Below the pieces are notes generated by a model. The model saw only the letters and a list, made by a program, of their open reading frames with translations. It was not told the origin of the DNA and searched no databases. 64,000 bases of DNA from assembly GCA_028753945.1 (NCBI GenBank), contig JAPNXP010000012.1, positions 3,472,001 through 3,536,000 on the forward strand, written 5' to 3'. The DNA comes from Hexactinellida sp. DTS-2022. Its lineage: Eukaryota; Porifera; Hexactinellida. This document shows, piece after piece, positions 55,252 through 64,000 of this stretch (the stretch's first letter is position 1; each line of letters starts with the position of its first letter). The position numbers were made by a program, and so were the translations under genes.

Positions 55252-55491
55252 CAGAGACGGAACCGGTCGGGTCGGTTACCGGTCGAACCTTGACCGGCCG
55301 TTCGAACCCTGACCGGCCGGTCGAGATCTCTATATGATCTATTCGATATCATAATATCATAATTTGTTTTCTATTATATATAAATTATTGTTAGCTATGA
55401 TTGACCGGTCGACCGGCCGGTCGGGTCGGGTCAAATTTCCAACTGCACCGGTCGGGTCGGGTCATGAAAATCCCGACCGGTTCCATCTCTG
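55252..55491. mobile_element. hAT-type MITE (240 bp), ACCGGTCGGG family
   Basis: Termini 'cagagacggaaccggtcggg' and mirrored 'cccgaccggttccatctctg', with the perfect 8-bp repeat 'atgaaggg' at 55244-55251 and 55492-55499. The truncated copy at 40258 belongs to the same family. Confidence 0.94.
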
Positions 55492-55499
55492 ATGAAGGG

Positions 55500-56860
55500 G
55501 GGTGTCATTTTCTCATGCAACAGCGCCCCAAGCCAAGGTGGGGGCTCCACAACTTCAGCTCCGACGAGTTTATATTAATCCAAAGTCAAGGTTACATAAT
55601 AGAGTTTTACTAACCAAAACTACTCAAAATATATTGTGGTGTACTAAACACATTTCAAATGATATAAATGTTTAATACATTAACATATTTTCACGGTTTT
55701 TATGATGCGAAAATGAGTTGATGAGGTCATCTATTCGATTTTCAATGATGAATTCAGTAATATTCCTTTCAATATTCAGAATTGCAATGTTTAGACTTAT
55801 TTATCAAAAAGATCAAATTGATCATTCTAACTTTTTACACCCTTTCTTACTTTCCCCCCTGAACTTAACTATTATTTTCTTTCCTTCCTTCTTACTCTAT
55901 TTCCTCCGACGAGATCCAGTGGAGCACCGACTTGGGGCTCCGTGGAGCCCCAAGTCCAAAGTTGTACTTCATTTTTCACTGGACAATTGTAGCGGAAGGA
56001 GTTAGGGGCCTCCACAACACTGGTTGCCCCAGGTCCTCCACCTCTGTTAATCCGACCCTGCCAGAGCTATGTACTAAAAATTCTACGACACCTGGGAAGT
56101 TATGATATTCTAACTTTCCTATAATGAATGCCCACGAATAATGATTTATTGATTTCTTATTCGACAGTTGAGTAAGACAATTTAATTCCAAAGAAGATGT
56201 CCTTATATTTGACAAGACATATTTTGAGGATGACAATTCGACCAAAATCCGATCACCTCTCCTAATTAGCTCTCAATGATCTCTACTAAATCTATTGACT
56301 CAATTAGATTGATGAGCAAAGCCATATCTTTCTTTGGCTTTTCATCAAGTCTCGTAATATATAGGTCCAGATTTTTAAAGAGTTCAGGGAAGTTGCCATG
56401 AAATCTGGTGACATGAACTACGCAAACATCGACTATAAGTAAGGATTATTTATTGTTTTCTCTCATTTGCAAGCATTAGTAGGGCTAAAGTTAATATTAA
56501 AGACAAAACGAATCGAATCTTCTCGAAACGAACGAATATTCGAATATTTTATAACTAATCTTACTACCCGTAGTACTGACAGTTCGATACACGGCATTTC
56601 TTTAGATTTTATATTCAAATATTGTCTAGCTGAATGTCGGTGTTCGCTAATTACCCTGACACATTTGGAATGTAGATAATTTATTGAATTTTGATACTTT
56701 ATATCCACTAAACACTGTTGAATCTACTAAATGAATATTTTTAAATAAATTTTTGACATCTTTCACAATATTAAATCAACCATACTTAACTCACAAATAC
56801 ACAATTATCAGGTATTTGTATCCGTTTTATAATATTTTCACATTTGATGCAAGGTTTACA
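55500..56860. other. Intergenic, no feature recognised
   Basis: AT-rich. A 'ggggctccgtggagcccc' palindrome lies at about 55934-55951. Open frames at 55976-56245 and 56463-56708 have no domain or homologous copy here. Confidence 0.4.
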
Positions 56861-57440
56861 AATATCGATATCGGGAAAAATCCCCGATATCGATACGATA
56901 TATTGTAAAAATCCTACATATCGATAAATATCGCGATATATTTTTAAAAAATCGAAATATCGGGATTCTTTCGATTTTTTTTCAGACCAATATACAGTGG
57001 AACCTCGTTAATACGAACACCAACGGACGGTAAAAATTTTGTTCGCTTTATCCGGATTTCGTATTAACCGGAGTAATACCCATTCAATAGCCATTGTAGG
57101 GACTTGATTTTGTGGATCTGTTTGTTCGTCTTATCCGGAAATTCGTATTAAAGGTGTTCGTACTAACGAGGTTCTACTGTATCAATGTCAATCCTTGTCA
57201 GTTAGCCAGACAATGACAGCAACCTTTATTAACCAACTATAATTAGTTTAAAACGTGTTCATAATGTGTAAGAACGAATCTCGGAAAATATCAAGGAAAT
57301 ATTCAGATATTTTCGATATTTAAAAATATATCGCAATATATTTTGGGGAATTTGCGATATCGATATTTCTGATAAATATCGGGATTTCCGATATTTTTTC
57401 AATATTTTTGAAGACCGATATATCGATGTCAATCCTTGTT
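56860..57440. mobile_element. ATATCG-rich element split by a Tigger/pogo-like MITE
   Basis: Both outer parts repeat 'gatatcgatat' and 'aaatatcgggat', and both inner parts run into 'gaccaatat/caatgtcaatccttg'-type text (56985 with 57182; again at 57412-57437). It appears to be one palindromic element interrupted at 56993. Ends not defined. Confidence 0.6.
56995..57179. mobile_element. Tigger/pogo-like MITE (185 bp), TA duplication
   Basis: Termini 'cagtggaacctcgttaatac' and mirrored 'gtactaacgaggttctactg', flanked by TA at 56993-56994 and 57180-57181. Complete relative of the half element in CFAP157 intron 3. Confidence 0.88.
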
Positions 57441-57524
57441 TGATGTCTACGAATGTAGAAAAGAACGACTTAATATATCAAATGCAGTAGAACTTCGTCA
57501 GGCCCAGGGGGTTTAGGGGGCTCA

Positions 57525-57805
57525 CATACCTGCCAACCTATTTGAATCATATCCCTTTTACAGTGCTCCAATTTTCTCCTGTACCACTATACAGTATAGT
57601 ACAGTACAGGGAATCCCTGTACGATTTAATAATTATATAAACCAAGTTGTGACTTTATGTAGTCAATGCAGAATTGGCAGAATATACTATCATCACTGTA
57701 GACATTTTAGGCATTATTTGACTCATAATTAGTAAATTAAAAATCCCTGTACTCCTGTACAGAACAGCCAAAATGATTAAAATCCCTGTACGGTTGGCAG
57801 CTATG
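57525..57805. mobile_element. MITE with 6-bp target duplication (281 bp)
   Basis: Termini 'catacctgccaacc' and mirrored 'ggttggcagctatg', flanked by 'ggctca' at 57519-57524 and 57806-57811. The interior carries 'acagggaatccctgtac' palindromes near 57605. Confidence 0.85.
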
Positions 57806-57811
57806 GGCTCA

Positions 57812-58578
57812 GCCCCCCTTGATAATTCTTATTGTCCAATTAAGATAAATAATTGTTATGGCCATGACCCAGCCAATCCTACTGGATCCTACGTCTATGC
57901 TATAACGAACTGTTTGGATTATCCAAGAGTTTATCACCTTTTGTTAACACGTAAACATCAAATAATCTCAAAATATCCAACTGAATGGCCTTTGCCCCAA
58001 TCCTATGTCCAAAGCAATCTATATTTAAGTAGTAGTTATCCTCCATTATTCCTAACTAGCGTGCTTCGCTTGCTAGGTCGTTTCGCGGCTTAAATCATCG
58101 GAATTTTATCTCATAGAGGCTGAGTGATTATAACAAGGCGGAGAGATAGATTTGTTTATATGTTCCGAATTGACTGAAGAAACTGGTTGACGGTTTCCAA
58201 ATCTGATTTTGGCATATAGCGTAACTTTTGTCCCCCGACAAGAAGTTGAGGTTTCCACTAAAAATTCCTCACTCCTCTCCAAGTTATGACGTCAATCTCA
58301 CATGTTAAGAAGCGTGAATTTTAATTTAATAGTGAAGATAAAAGTTCAGGTGTGTGACGCACAAAAATGCTTTTGTCCACTTAAGTGCATATTTTGCCTG
58401 CATTTGATTGTTGGTAGCGTATATTTTTAATTCTATAGAATAAATATGGGAACCTTTTGTTATAAATAACTGGGACTGTCCTATTTTTTATTTCTTCTAC
58501 TTTATAGTTGCACTGTTCCATTTCCAGTAGACAACTTTTATTTAATTTCTGAGTATTAGCTAGCTTTAACTTTCCTCC
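57812..58578. other. Upstream region of MFSD12
   Basis: Contains 'ctagcgtgcttcgcttgctag' at about 58056, a short palindromic motif seen in several genomes at Helitron-like ends, but no partner was found. No defined promoter element was recognised upstream of the ATG at 58579. Confidence 0.4.
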
Positions 58579-60024
58579 ATGGAGGATAATAACGAAACAA
58601 CTGCAGATACGAAATCTCCCCTCATAGGTGGGTCCAAAAGATCAAATGCATGCAAATGGATGGAGTTCATTGCTTATGGGTTTGGTCACTTTTTTAATGA
58701 CCTCTGTGCCAGTCTCTGGTTCACCTACTTGCTCCTCTTCTACCACTCAGTTATAGAACTGGAGAACAGCTACGCGGGGTTGCTAATTCTCATCGGACAA
58801 GTCGCTGACGCTATCAGTACGCCTATTGTTGGGATGGCGTCTGATCGCACAAGGTTCCGGTTCTATGGACGCAGAAAGTTTTGGCACTTATTAGGCACAG
58901 TCTGTGTATTCAGTTCATTCAGTTTTATCTGGTACCGATGTATCCTCTGCGATGTCACCCATAAGGACTCCCTCGCTCTTACTATGGTATATTACTCCGT
59001 ATTCATTATAATATTCCAGTTCGGATGGGCCTCTGTTCAGATCTCTCACCTCTCTCTCATTCCTGAGATTACGCCCAACGAGAGTGAGCGCGTTTCTCTC
59101 AACTCAATTCGCTATTTCTTCACTATCTTGGCCAATCTCTGCATATTTGGTGTGTTAGCCGCTTTGTTTGGGATCAGCGGTGACTCCGACATATCCCCTA
59201 AAGACCTGGATAATTTCTGGTACCTCTCGCTCGGCACTATAGGAGTGGGTGCTATATTCTCAATAGCATTTCACATTGGAGTTAGGGAATCAACCGATTA
59301 CAAAGCTAAGGAACAGTCATCTCCTCTTGATAAGAATGAGAGCTCTGTCACGCGGAAGCTTACGTGGTATCAATGGTTCCTTAATCCAGAGTTTTACCTC
59401 GTAGCTCTAGTGTACATGTGCACTCGCCTAGTTGTGAACATATCTCAGGTCTACATATCTCTATACCTAATCGACAGTCTTGATCTAAACAAACTGAGCG
59501 TTGCTTTCTCTCCCCTCGTAATTTATATCTCCGGACTGGTTACTACTGCCCTGATGAAATATATTAACAAACTGCTGGGGAGGGAGCTCACCTACTTTGT
59601 CGGACTTGGGTTTATTTGGGCAGCCCTTGAGACGTTTTGGGTGATCCAAAGAGGAAACTTGGCTAATATAGCTTACCTGGGGTCTTCTTTCCTGGGAATT
59701 GGAGGCGCTGCTATTCTGATCACAGCTTTATCGATGACGTCAGACCTTATCGGCAGCAATACTGGTACAGGGGCTTTCGTGTACGGAGCTATGAGCTTCA
59801 CTGACAAGTTGTCAAACGGAGTGGCTATCCAGGCGATCCAATTGGTACACCCCTGTAGGGGACAAGGCGAAGCGGCCTGTTGCTCTCTGTGCAATCCCTT
59901 CTACCGCAACGTCATCGTGTCTGTTCCCGGGGTCTCCTCTCTCCTCGCTTACGCTGGTTTATGCTCACTTGTGCTTCTCAGGTTTTTCACTCGAAAGCGT
60001 AAAGGAGAGCAGGTAATCCAATAA
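58579..60024 (+). CDS. MFSD12: MFSD12-like lysosomal transporter
   Basis: Single exon, 481 residues (human 480). A hydrophilic N-terminus includes SPLIGG, followed by twelve predicted hydrophobic spans. Diagnostic family blocks include FGHFFNDLCASLWFTYLLLF (about 35-54), LIGQVADAISTPIVG, the loop motif DRTRFRFYGRRKFWHLLGT, FQFGWASVQISHLSLIPEI, LVVNISQVYISLYL and GAFVYGAMSFTDKLSNGVA. In vertebrates MFSD12 imports cysteine into lysosomes and melanosomes; here that is inferred by family. All of these match collinearly with no break. An AATAAA at about 60180 downstream is a plausible polyadenylation signal. The gene stands alone on the plus strand. Confidence 0.94.
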   Translation: MEDNNETTADTKSPLIGGSKRSNACKWMEFIAYGFGHFFNDLCASLWFTYLLLFYHSVIELENSYAGLLILIGQVADAISTPIVGMASDRTRFRFYGRRKFWHLLGTVCVFSSFSFIWYRCILCDVTHKDSLALTMVYYSVFIIIFQFGWASVQISHLSLIPEITPNESERVSLNSIRYFFTILANLCIFGVLAALFGISGDSDISPKDLDNFWYLSLGTIGVGAIFSIAFHIGVRESTDYKAKEQSSPLDKNESSVTRKLTWYQWFLNPEFYLVALVYMCTRLVVNISQVYISLYLIDSLDLNKLSVAFSPLVIYISGLVTTALMKYINKLLGRELTYFVGLGFIWAALETFWVIQRGNLANIAYLGSSFLGIGGAAILITALSMTSDLIGSNTGTGAFVYGAMSFTDKLSNGVAIQAIQLVHPCRGQGEAACCSLCNPFYRNVIVSVPGVSSLLAYAGLCSLVLLRFFTRKRKGEQVIQ

Positions 60025-60482
60025 ATTTCCAGCATCTCCTTTGTTGTATATGTTCGCTTTAACCGTTTAATTTCTTAGCTTACCCAATAGATTGATGCTT
60101 GATTGATATGTAAATTTGAATTATGCTGGCTAACGAACAGAGTTATTTCATGGATATTTAGTCTCTAAATTTATTGACATAATAAATTAATTCATTGTAT
60201 TCAATATTATTCCTACATTTTTAAGGTTTAGGCTTTAGGGAGATAAACCCATTGTATTTTATATCAAGAAGCCCAGTTAGTGACTCCTATCAATTGGCAT
60301 AATTATTCTTTAATTCGATTCATTTACTTCTGCCGAATATTATTGCACGGTACTACTCGGCTAGCTAGTGCTTACCTGGTTTGTCTCTGTGTTTGTCCAG
60401 AATTAATTGAAAGAAGATAAGGTGCTGAAATATTGTATATACGTGTACTTTGTCATAACGACAAAGGAATATTAGTTTCTAA
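60025..60482 (+). other. 3' flank of MFSD12
   Basis: Likely 3' untranslated region to about 60200 (AATAAA at 60180), then unassigned AT-rich sequence. Confidence 0.45.
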
Positions 60483-60636
60483 CAGGGGCGTGCTGGGGTT
60501 GGGAGGCCCATGCGGGATTCCATTCAGAAAGGATTCGCTGTGGGGCCTGCGGTCCCACAAGTGTGCCCCTATGGCGGCCTTCAAAGGGGGCCCCGAGCGG
60601 GAATCCCGCATCGATTGTATGGCCAGCACGCCCCTT
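60483..60636. mobile_element. hAT-type MITE (154 bp)
   Basis: Termini 'caggggcgtgctgg' and mirrored 'ccagcacgcccctt', with the perfect 8-bp repeat 'gtttctaa' at 60475-60482 and 60637-60644. Same family as 40024-40187. Confidence 0.9.
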
Positions 60637-60644
60637 GTTTCTAA

Positions 60645-61767
60645 GAAATTAACCACTTACCGACATTTAACACCAGTTGATTAATTGTCTGGCGACACAA
60701 TTAGTTTATGAATCTCGTTAATTGACTTTCAATTGATTTATATAATTTTATACTCGGCTTCATTTAAGTTCAGAACATTTCTAAACAATCACACATCAAC
60801 GGTGTTTTCAATATTTATTTATTCAATTATTTGGTGTATTGTTAATTTATTACACCTTTCTTGGCTTCTTTTAATATTCAGTCTGCATCTGCAACTCGAT
60901 TCCTCAAGGAAATCAAAAATCTGTTCGAGTTAACGAATGTTCGAAATAACTGATGCCCCATTTTGATGTAACAAGAATGTTAATTTAAAAATAGCATAAC
61001 TTAGTCCCAGTTTGTCTATTTTATACTGCTGACATAAATTTCATTCGATGCCGTGATACTTTAGGCGAAAATGATGTAACTACTTCAGAGTAGGCAAATT
61101 AGATTCGAACTAATCCGTGCATTACTACTGTATAAGATATAGAAAAAATTCTTGTCTTTTTTTGTTCAGTCTAAATGCAAAAATCTTAAAAGTTTGAGTT
61201 AAAAGATTAATTTTTAGGGAAAACAGAAAAGCGTTCGAGATAGCGGTCATTGCAAATAGAGAACAGTCTTACCAGGCTTTCATCAGGCAAAATTTTCTGC
61301 GCGCCTAGATTATGTTTGAGCTCGCTCACACGCGCCTAAATTACTCAATTTGTATTACGTATATGGGAGTATCTCTCGATTTATGCGCACCTAGACAATT
61401 TTCCTTTTAATACTACGCGCCTGGATGCGCGTCGATGTCTGGATGAAACTCTGAGTGTTTCTATATAAATCCTAATAGTTAACTAGATAAAAATTTAAGC
61501 GATTGTTAACTGTACTATCAATGTAATTAACGAGACCCCTTTATAAAGAAGCAACTGATGGTGCAGTTAGAGTTATTACGAAAAATATGGGATTGATAAG
61601 CATTCCTAAAAATTATGATTATGCGTGACCTTCGATATAAAAGGCCTAAGTGCTGTTGTATGAGATTCTTACTACTTTGTATACAAGGACCATGGATGTT
61701 ACATTGCTATGAGATTCTTACTACCGAGGCGCATGCATTTGTTCGAATTTTGAGAGATATTTTGATT
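60645..61767. other. Intergenic, no feature recognised
   Basis: AT-rich. 61310-61440 has scattered 'gcgcgcctag' and 'gcgcctaga' motifs of uncertain origin. No coding region is supported. Confidence 0.4.
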
Positions 61768-61972
61768 GATTTTTGTAAGTTCTGCACATGTCCGAATTGA
61801 TTTTTGTAAGTTCTGCACATGTCCGAATTCATTTTTGTAAGTTCTGCACATATCCGAACTGATTTTTGTAAGTTCTGCACATGTCCGAACTGATTTTTGT
61901 AAGTTCTGCACTTGTCCGAATTGATTTTTGTAAGTTCTGCACATGTCCGAATTGATTTTTGTAAGTTAAATA
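61768..61972. repeat. 31-bp minisatellite, 6.6 copies
   Basis: Unit 'gatttttgtaagttctgcac' plus 'atgtccgaatt', starting at 61768, 61799, 61830, 61861, 61892, 61923 and 61954, so the period is exactly 31. Because 31 is not a multiple of three, the same text is read in all frames, which explains two overlapping repetitive open frames on the minus strand. Confidence 0.93.
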
Positions 61973-61989
61973 TCGAATTCAACTTACTA

Positions 61990-63120
61990 CAGTGGTTCTC
62001 AAACTGTGGTACGCGAGCCCCTTCTAGTGGTACGCGGAGGTACCTCATTTGAGGTAAATAAATCAAAATTTTAATATACATAATACCTTCTCACTGATTA
62101 GGACTGTAGGTAACCATGTCGATGTAGACCAACATATTTACGTACATCAGTGTATTTAATTAACCTAAATATCGGTCATACAGTAGAAACCGGTTTTTCT
62201 AACCAATTATTTTCAGGTAACTATAGTTAGACTAAACCGATAGTTAGCATACCTGCCAACTGTACATTGACTTTAACCATTTTGGCTGTTCTGTACAGGC
62301 GTCCAGGTATTTTAGTTGGGTCAAAATTACTGATTGTGAGTGTAATAATTAATACATGCAAAATGTCTACACCCTCAAAATGTAGCATTATGTTGTATAA
62401 ATTAACAGTTCCAATTGAAGCGTACAAGGATTCTCTGTACAATTATATAATTCAATGTTTTCTCCTTCAGAAAGTTATTTGAATTATGTCAACATAAATA
62501 ATTATAAATTTAAATAACATGATAGTATATATTGCTATGCATTCTGCATTAACCACATGAATGGAATGACTTGGTTAGTGTAATTTATCCTAGCATAAAT
62601 GTGCAAAGATTCCCTAGATAAGTGAGCGAGAAAAAATCTGAGGATTTCCAGGGATTTTGGCCAATGTACAGGGGAAGATTGGAGGAATATGACTCAAATA
62701 TGTTGGCAGGTATGAGTTAGAATAGACCGAAGTTAAATAAAACGATAGTTAGAAAAAAACAATGGAAATACTAGTCAAGTTGGAATTTATTACACCACAA
62801 AGTTATCATCAACGATAAGTTAGAATAACCCGAGTTCGAAAAAAACGATAGTAATTAATTATAATAACGAATTAAATAATAAGTTCATTCAAATTCGTCG
62901 GAAAAAACGATAGTTTGAATACTGTTAGAAAAATCCCGTTGCAACTGTATTCTATGAATTGGATTATACCTAAATATACTGGTTATTTACAAGTGTTTTT
63001 GATATGGTTATTATTCGGGTGTGTATTTAACTATCGGTTATTATGGTGGTACGCGGAGACCCTAATAATTGCAGAAGTGGTACGCGTGTAAAAACGCTGT
63101 AAAAAGTTTGAGAACCACTG
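61990..63120. mobile_element. hAT element, non-autonomous (1131 bp)
   Basis: Termini 'cagtggttctcaaactgtgg' and mirrored 'aagtttgagaaccactg', subterminal 'ggtacgcg' repeats at both ends, flanked by 'acttacta' (61982-61989) and 'ccttacta' (63121-63128), seven of eight matching. These ends are the classic Charlie-like hAT type. The interior has no transposase and contains a nested MITE (62248-62714) and repeated 'aaaacgatagttaga'. Confidence 0.9.
62248..62714. mobile_element. MITE with 6-bp target duplication (467 bp), nested
   Basis: Termini 'catacctgccaac' and mirrored 'gttggcaggtatg', flanked by 'agttag' at 62242-62247 and 62715-62720. Sits inside the hAT element 61990-63120 and is therefore younger. 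Confidence 0.88.
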
Positions 63121-63199
63121 CCTTACTATATCTAATAGCTTTAATAATAGCCTTCATAAATATAATTTACTCATATTTAATCAATTAGCTTTTAATCAA

Positions 63200-64000
63200 T
63201 TAAGTAAATATTTGAAACCTTTCACTGATGCTATTACGGCATATGGGGAAGGTTTGTCGCATATCTATTATTTGTTGACTGCAATCAGGGCATGAAAATC
63301 CATGTTGTTATTCGCAGACTGAGGCACACAGAGCATTGGCTTCCTCCCATGTTTGAGTCCGGACCTTCCAGCTCTTCTTCAGTATCTTCGGAGTAGCTCA
63401 GAACAATTTGAGAATATTTCTGGGATCCAATTGTGTTGCTCATATGCTGTAAATACTGCCATGGTGTATACTCTCCATTACGTAATTTTTCTTTGAATAA
63501 TTTTCTTTGGTCATCGATTTGCACACAGTTAAATTTCCTTGCGCGACTGATCTCCCTTACTTGTCGTATTCTGCCAATATCATTGTCAGTATCTATGATG
63601 ACATCGTTTAAATGTGACGTAAATGTCCAGATCCTAGGGCAAGAACTCCTGATTCGAGCTTTCAGTTTTGCTGATAACTTTCTGCCCCATTATTTGAAGA
63701 GATACTCAGTTCAAAGATAGATAGTTCTTCCGGGGATATATTGGTAAGCAAGTGTCTCTTAATGTATTTATTTAGCTTTTCCAGCTTTAGTCCTACACTG
63801 CTATCCAATGTTGGTGTCGTAATTAAATTGAACGTTGGATAGATCAGTGAGGCAGGTAGAAACGGAATCGCCATCAACAATCGTGTGAACTTTGATATCT
63901 CAACGTTACTTTTGAAATCCTGAACAAGACCCAATTTTTGAGCATAATGGAAGAAACATCCGTAAATGCGAATATGTGGGAAAACTTGTTTAATGGCATT
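63200..64000 (-). pseudogene. MULE transposase fused to a RING finger (decayed, copy B, partial)
   Basis: Runs in from the window edge. From about 63995: HIRIYGCFFHYAQK, KFTRLLMAIPFLPASLIYP and NNGAESY (about 63690-63670), conserved MULE blocks. One missing base near 63670 shifts the frame, after which ARIRSSCPRIWTFTSHL (about 63650-63600) and KLFKEKLRNGEYTPWQYLQH follow. Then CSVC at about 63330 begins a RING that has lost its middle ligands. A frameshift at about 63290 leads to CPDCSQQIIDMRQ, then FPICR, ending QIFT and a stop at 63200. Compared with copy A the block order is the same, but the RING lacks its central Cys/His and one later Cys. Start is outside the window. Confidence 0.78.

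Noticed and set aside
58050-58085. Helitron 3' end at a ctagcgtgcttcgcttgctag palindrome
   Set aside because: No helicase, no 5' end and no clear CTRR terminus in position; the motif alone is not enough.
61699-62081. Repetitive protein with NLQKSIRTCAELTKI units
   Set aside because: It is the 31-bp minisatellite translated; two frames give the same text, which real coding sequence would not.

Overview
The window is animal nuclear DNA: AT-rich, with one spliced gene and five long single-exon genes, set in dense non-autonomous transposons. The genes match metazoan families: CFAP157, nucleoredoxin, TFB2M, DNAJC3, a Piwi Argonaute and MFSD12. Piwi plus a cilium/flagellum gene, and the absence of any vertebrate-type repeat, point to an invertebrate. 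The species cannot be placed from sequence alone. Five of the six host genes have no visible intron, which suggests an intron-poor lineage.

Layout. 1-8.7 kb: minisatellites, foldback elements and a decayed MULE transposase fused to a RING finger. 8.7-11.2 kb: a nearly perfect 1.15-kb inverted repeat. 11.8-12.7 kb: a hAT-like element containing a copied piece of CFAP157. 14.7-18.3 kb: CFAP157 and nucleoredoxin, both on the minus strand. 20.6-22.1 kb: a decayed repeat-associated gene broken by two small transposons. 22.8-33.6 kb: a 10.8-kb array of units, each punctuated by the same ~115-bp hairpin; the array reverses direction at about 28.43 kb. 33.8-36.9 kb: further inverted-repeat elements. 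37.0-39.7 kb: TFB2M and DNAJC3 on the minus strand, 201 bp apart. 40-43.7 kb: four hAT-type MITEs with clean 8-bp target duplications. 44.5-47.5 kb: an intact Piwi gene, minus strand. 48-51.4 kb: a second large inverted repeat whose arms carry later transposon insertions. 51.5-54.3 kb: a P-superfamily element with a broken THAP transposase, inserted into a small element that makes 6-bp target duplications. 58.6-60.0 kb: MFSD12, plus strand. 61.8-64.0 kb: a 31-bp minisatellite, a hAT element of the 'CAGTGGTTCTCAAAC' type, and a second MULE-RING relic running off the window.

The host genes do not form one pathway. They cover sperm/cilium structure (CFAP157), redox signalling (NXN), mitochondrial transcription (TFB2M), ER stress (DNAJC3), transposon silencing (Piwi) and lysosomal transport (MFSD12). 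The most informative material lies between them: at least nine non-autonomous elements with readable 8-bp target duplications, one with a 9-bp and three with 6-bp duplications, and several nested insertions that give a relative chronology. The strongest candidates for something undescribed are the hairpin-punctuated array with its 13 hairpin copies, the transposon carrying a CFAP157 exon-intron fragment, the MULE-RING fusion seen twice, and the 6-bp-duplication family.
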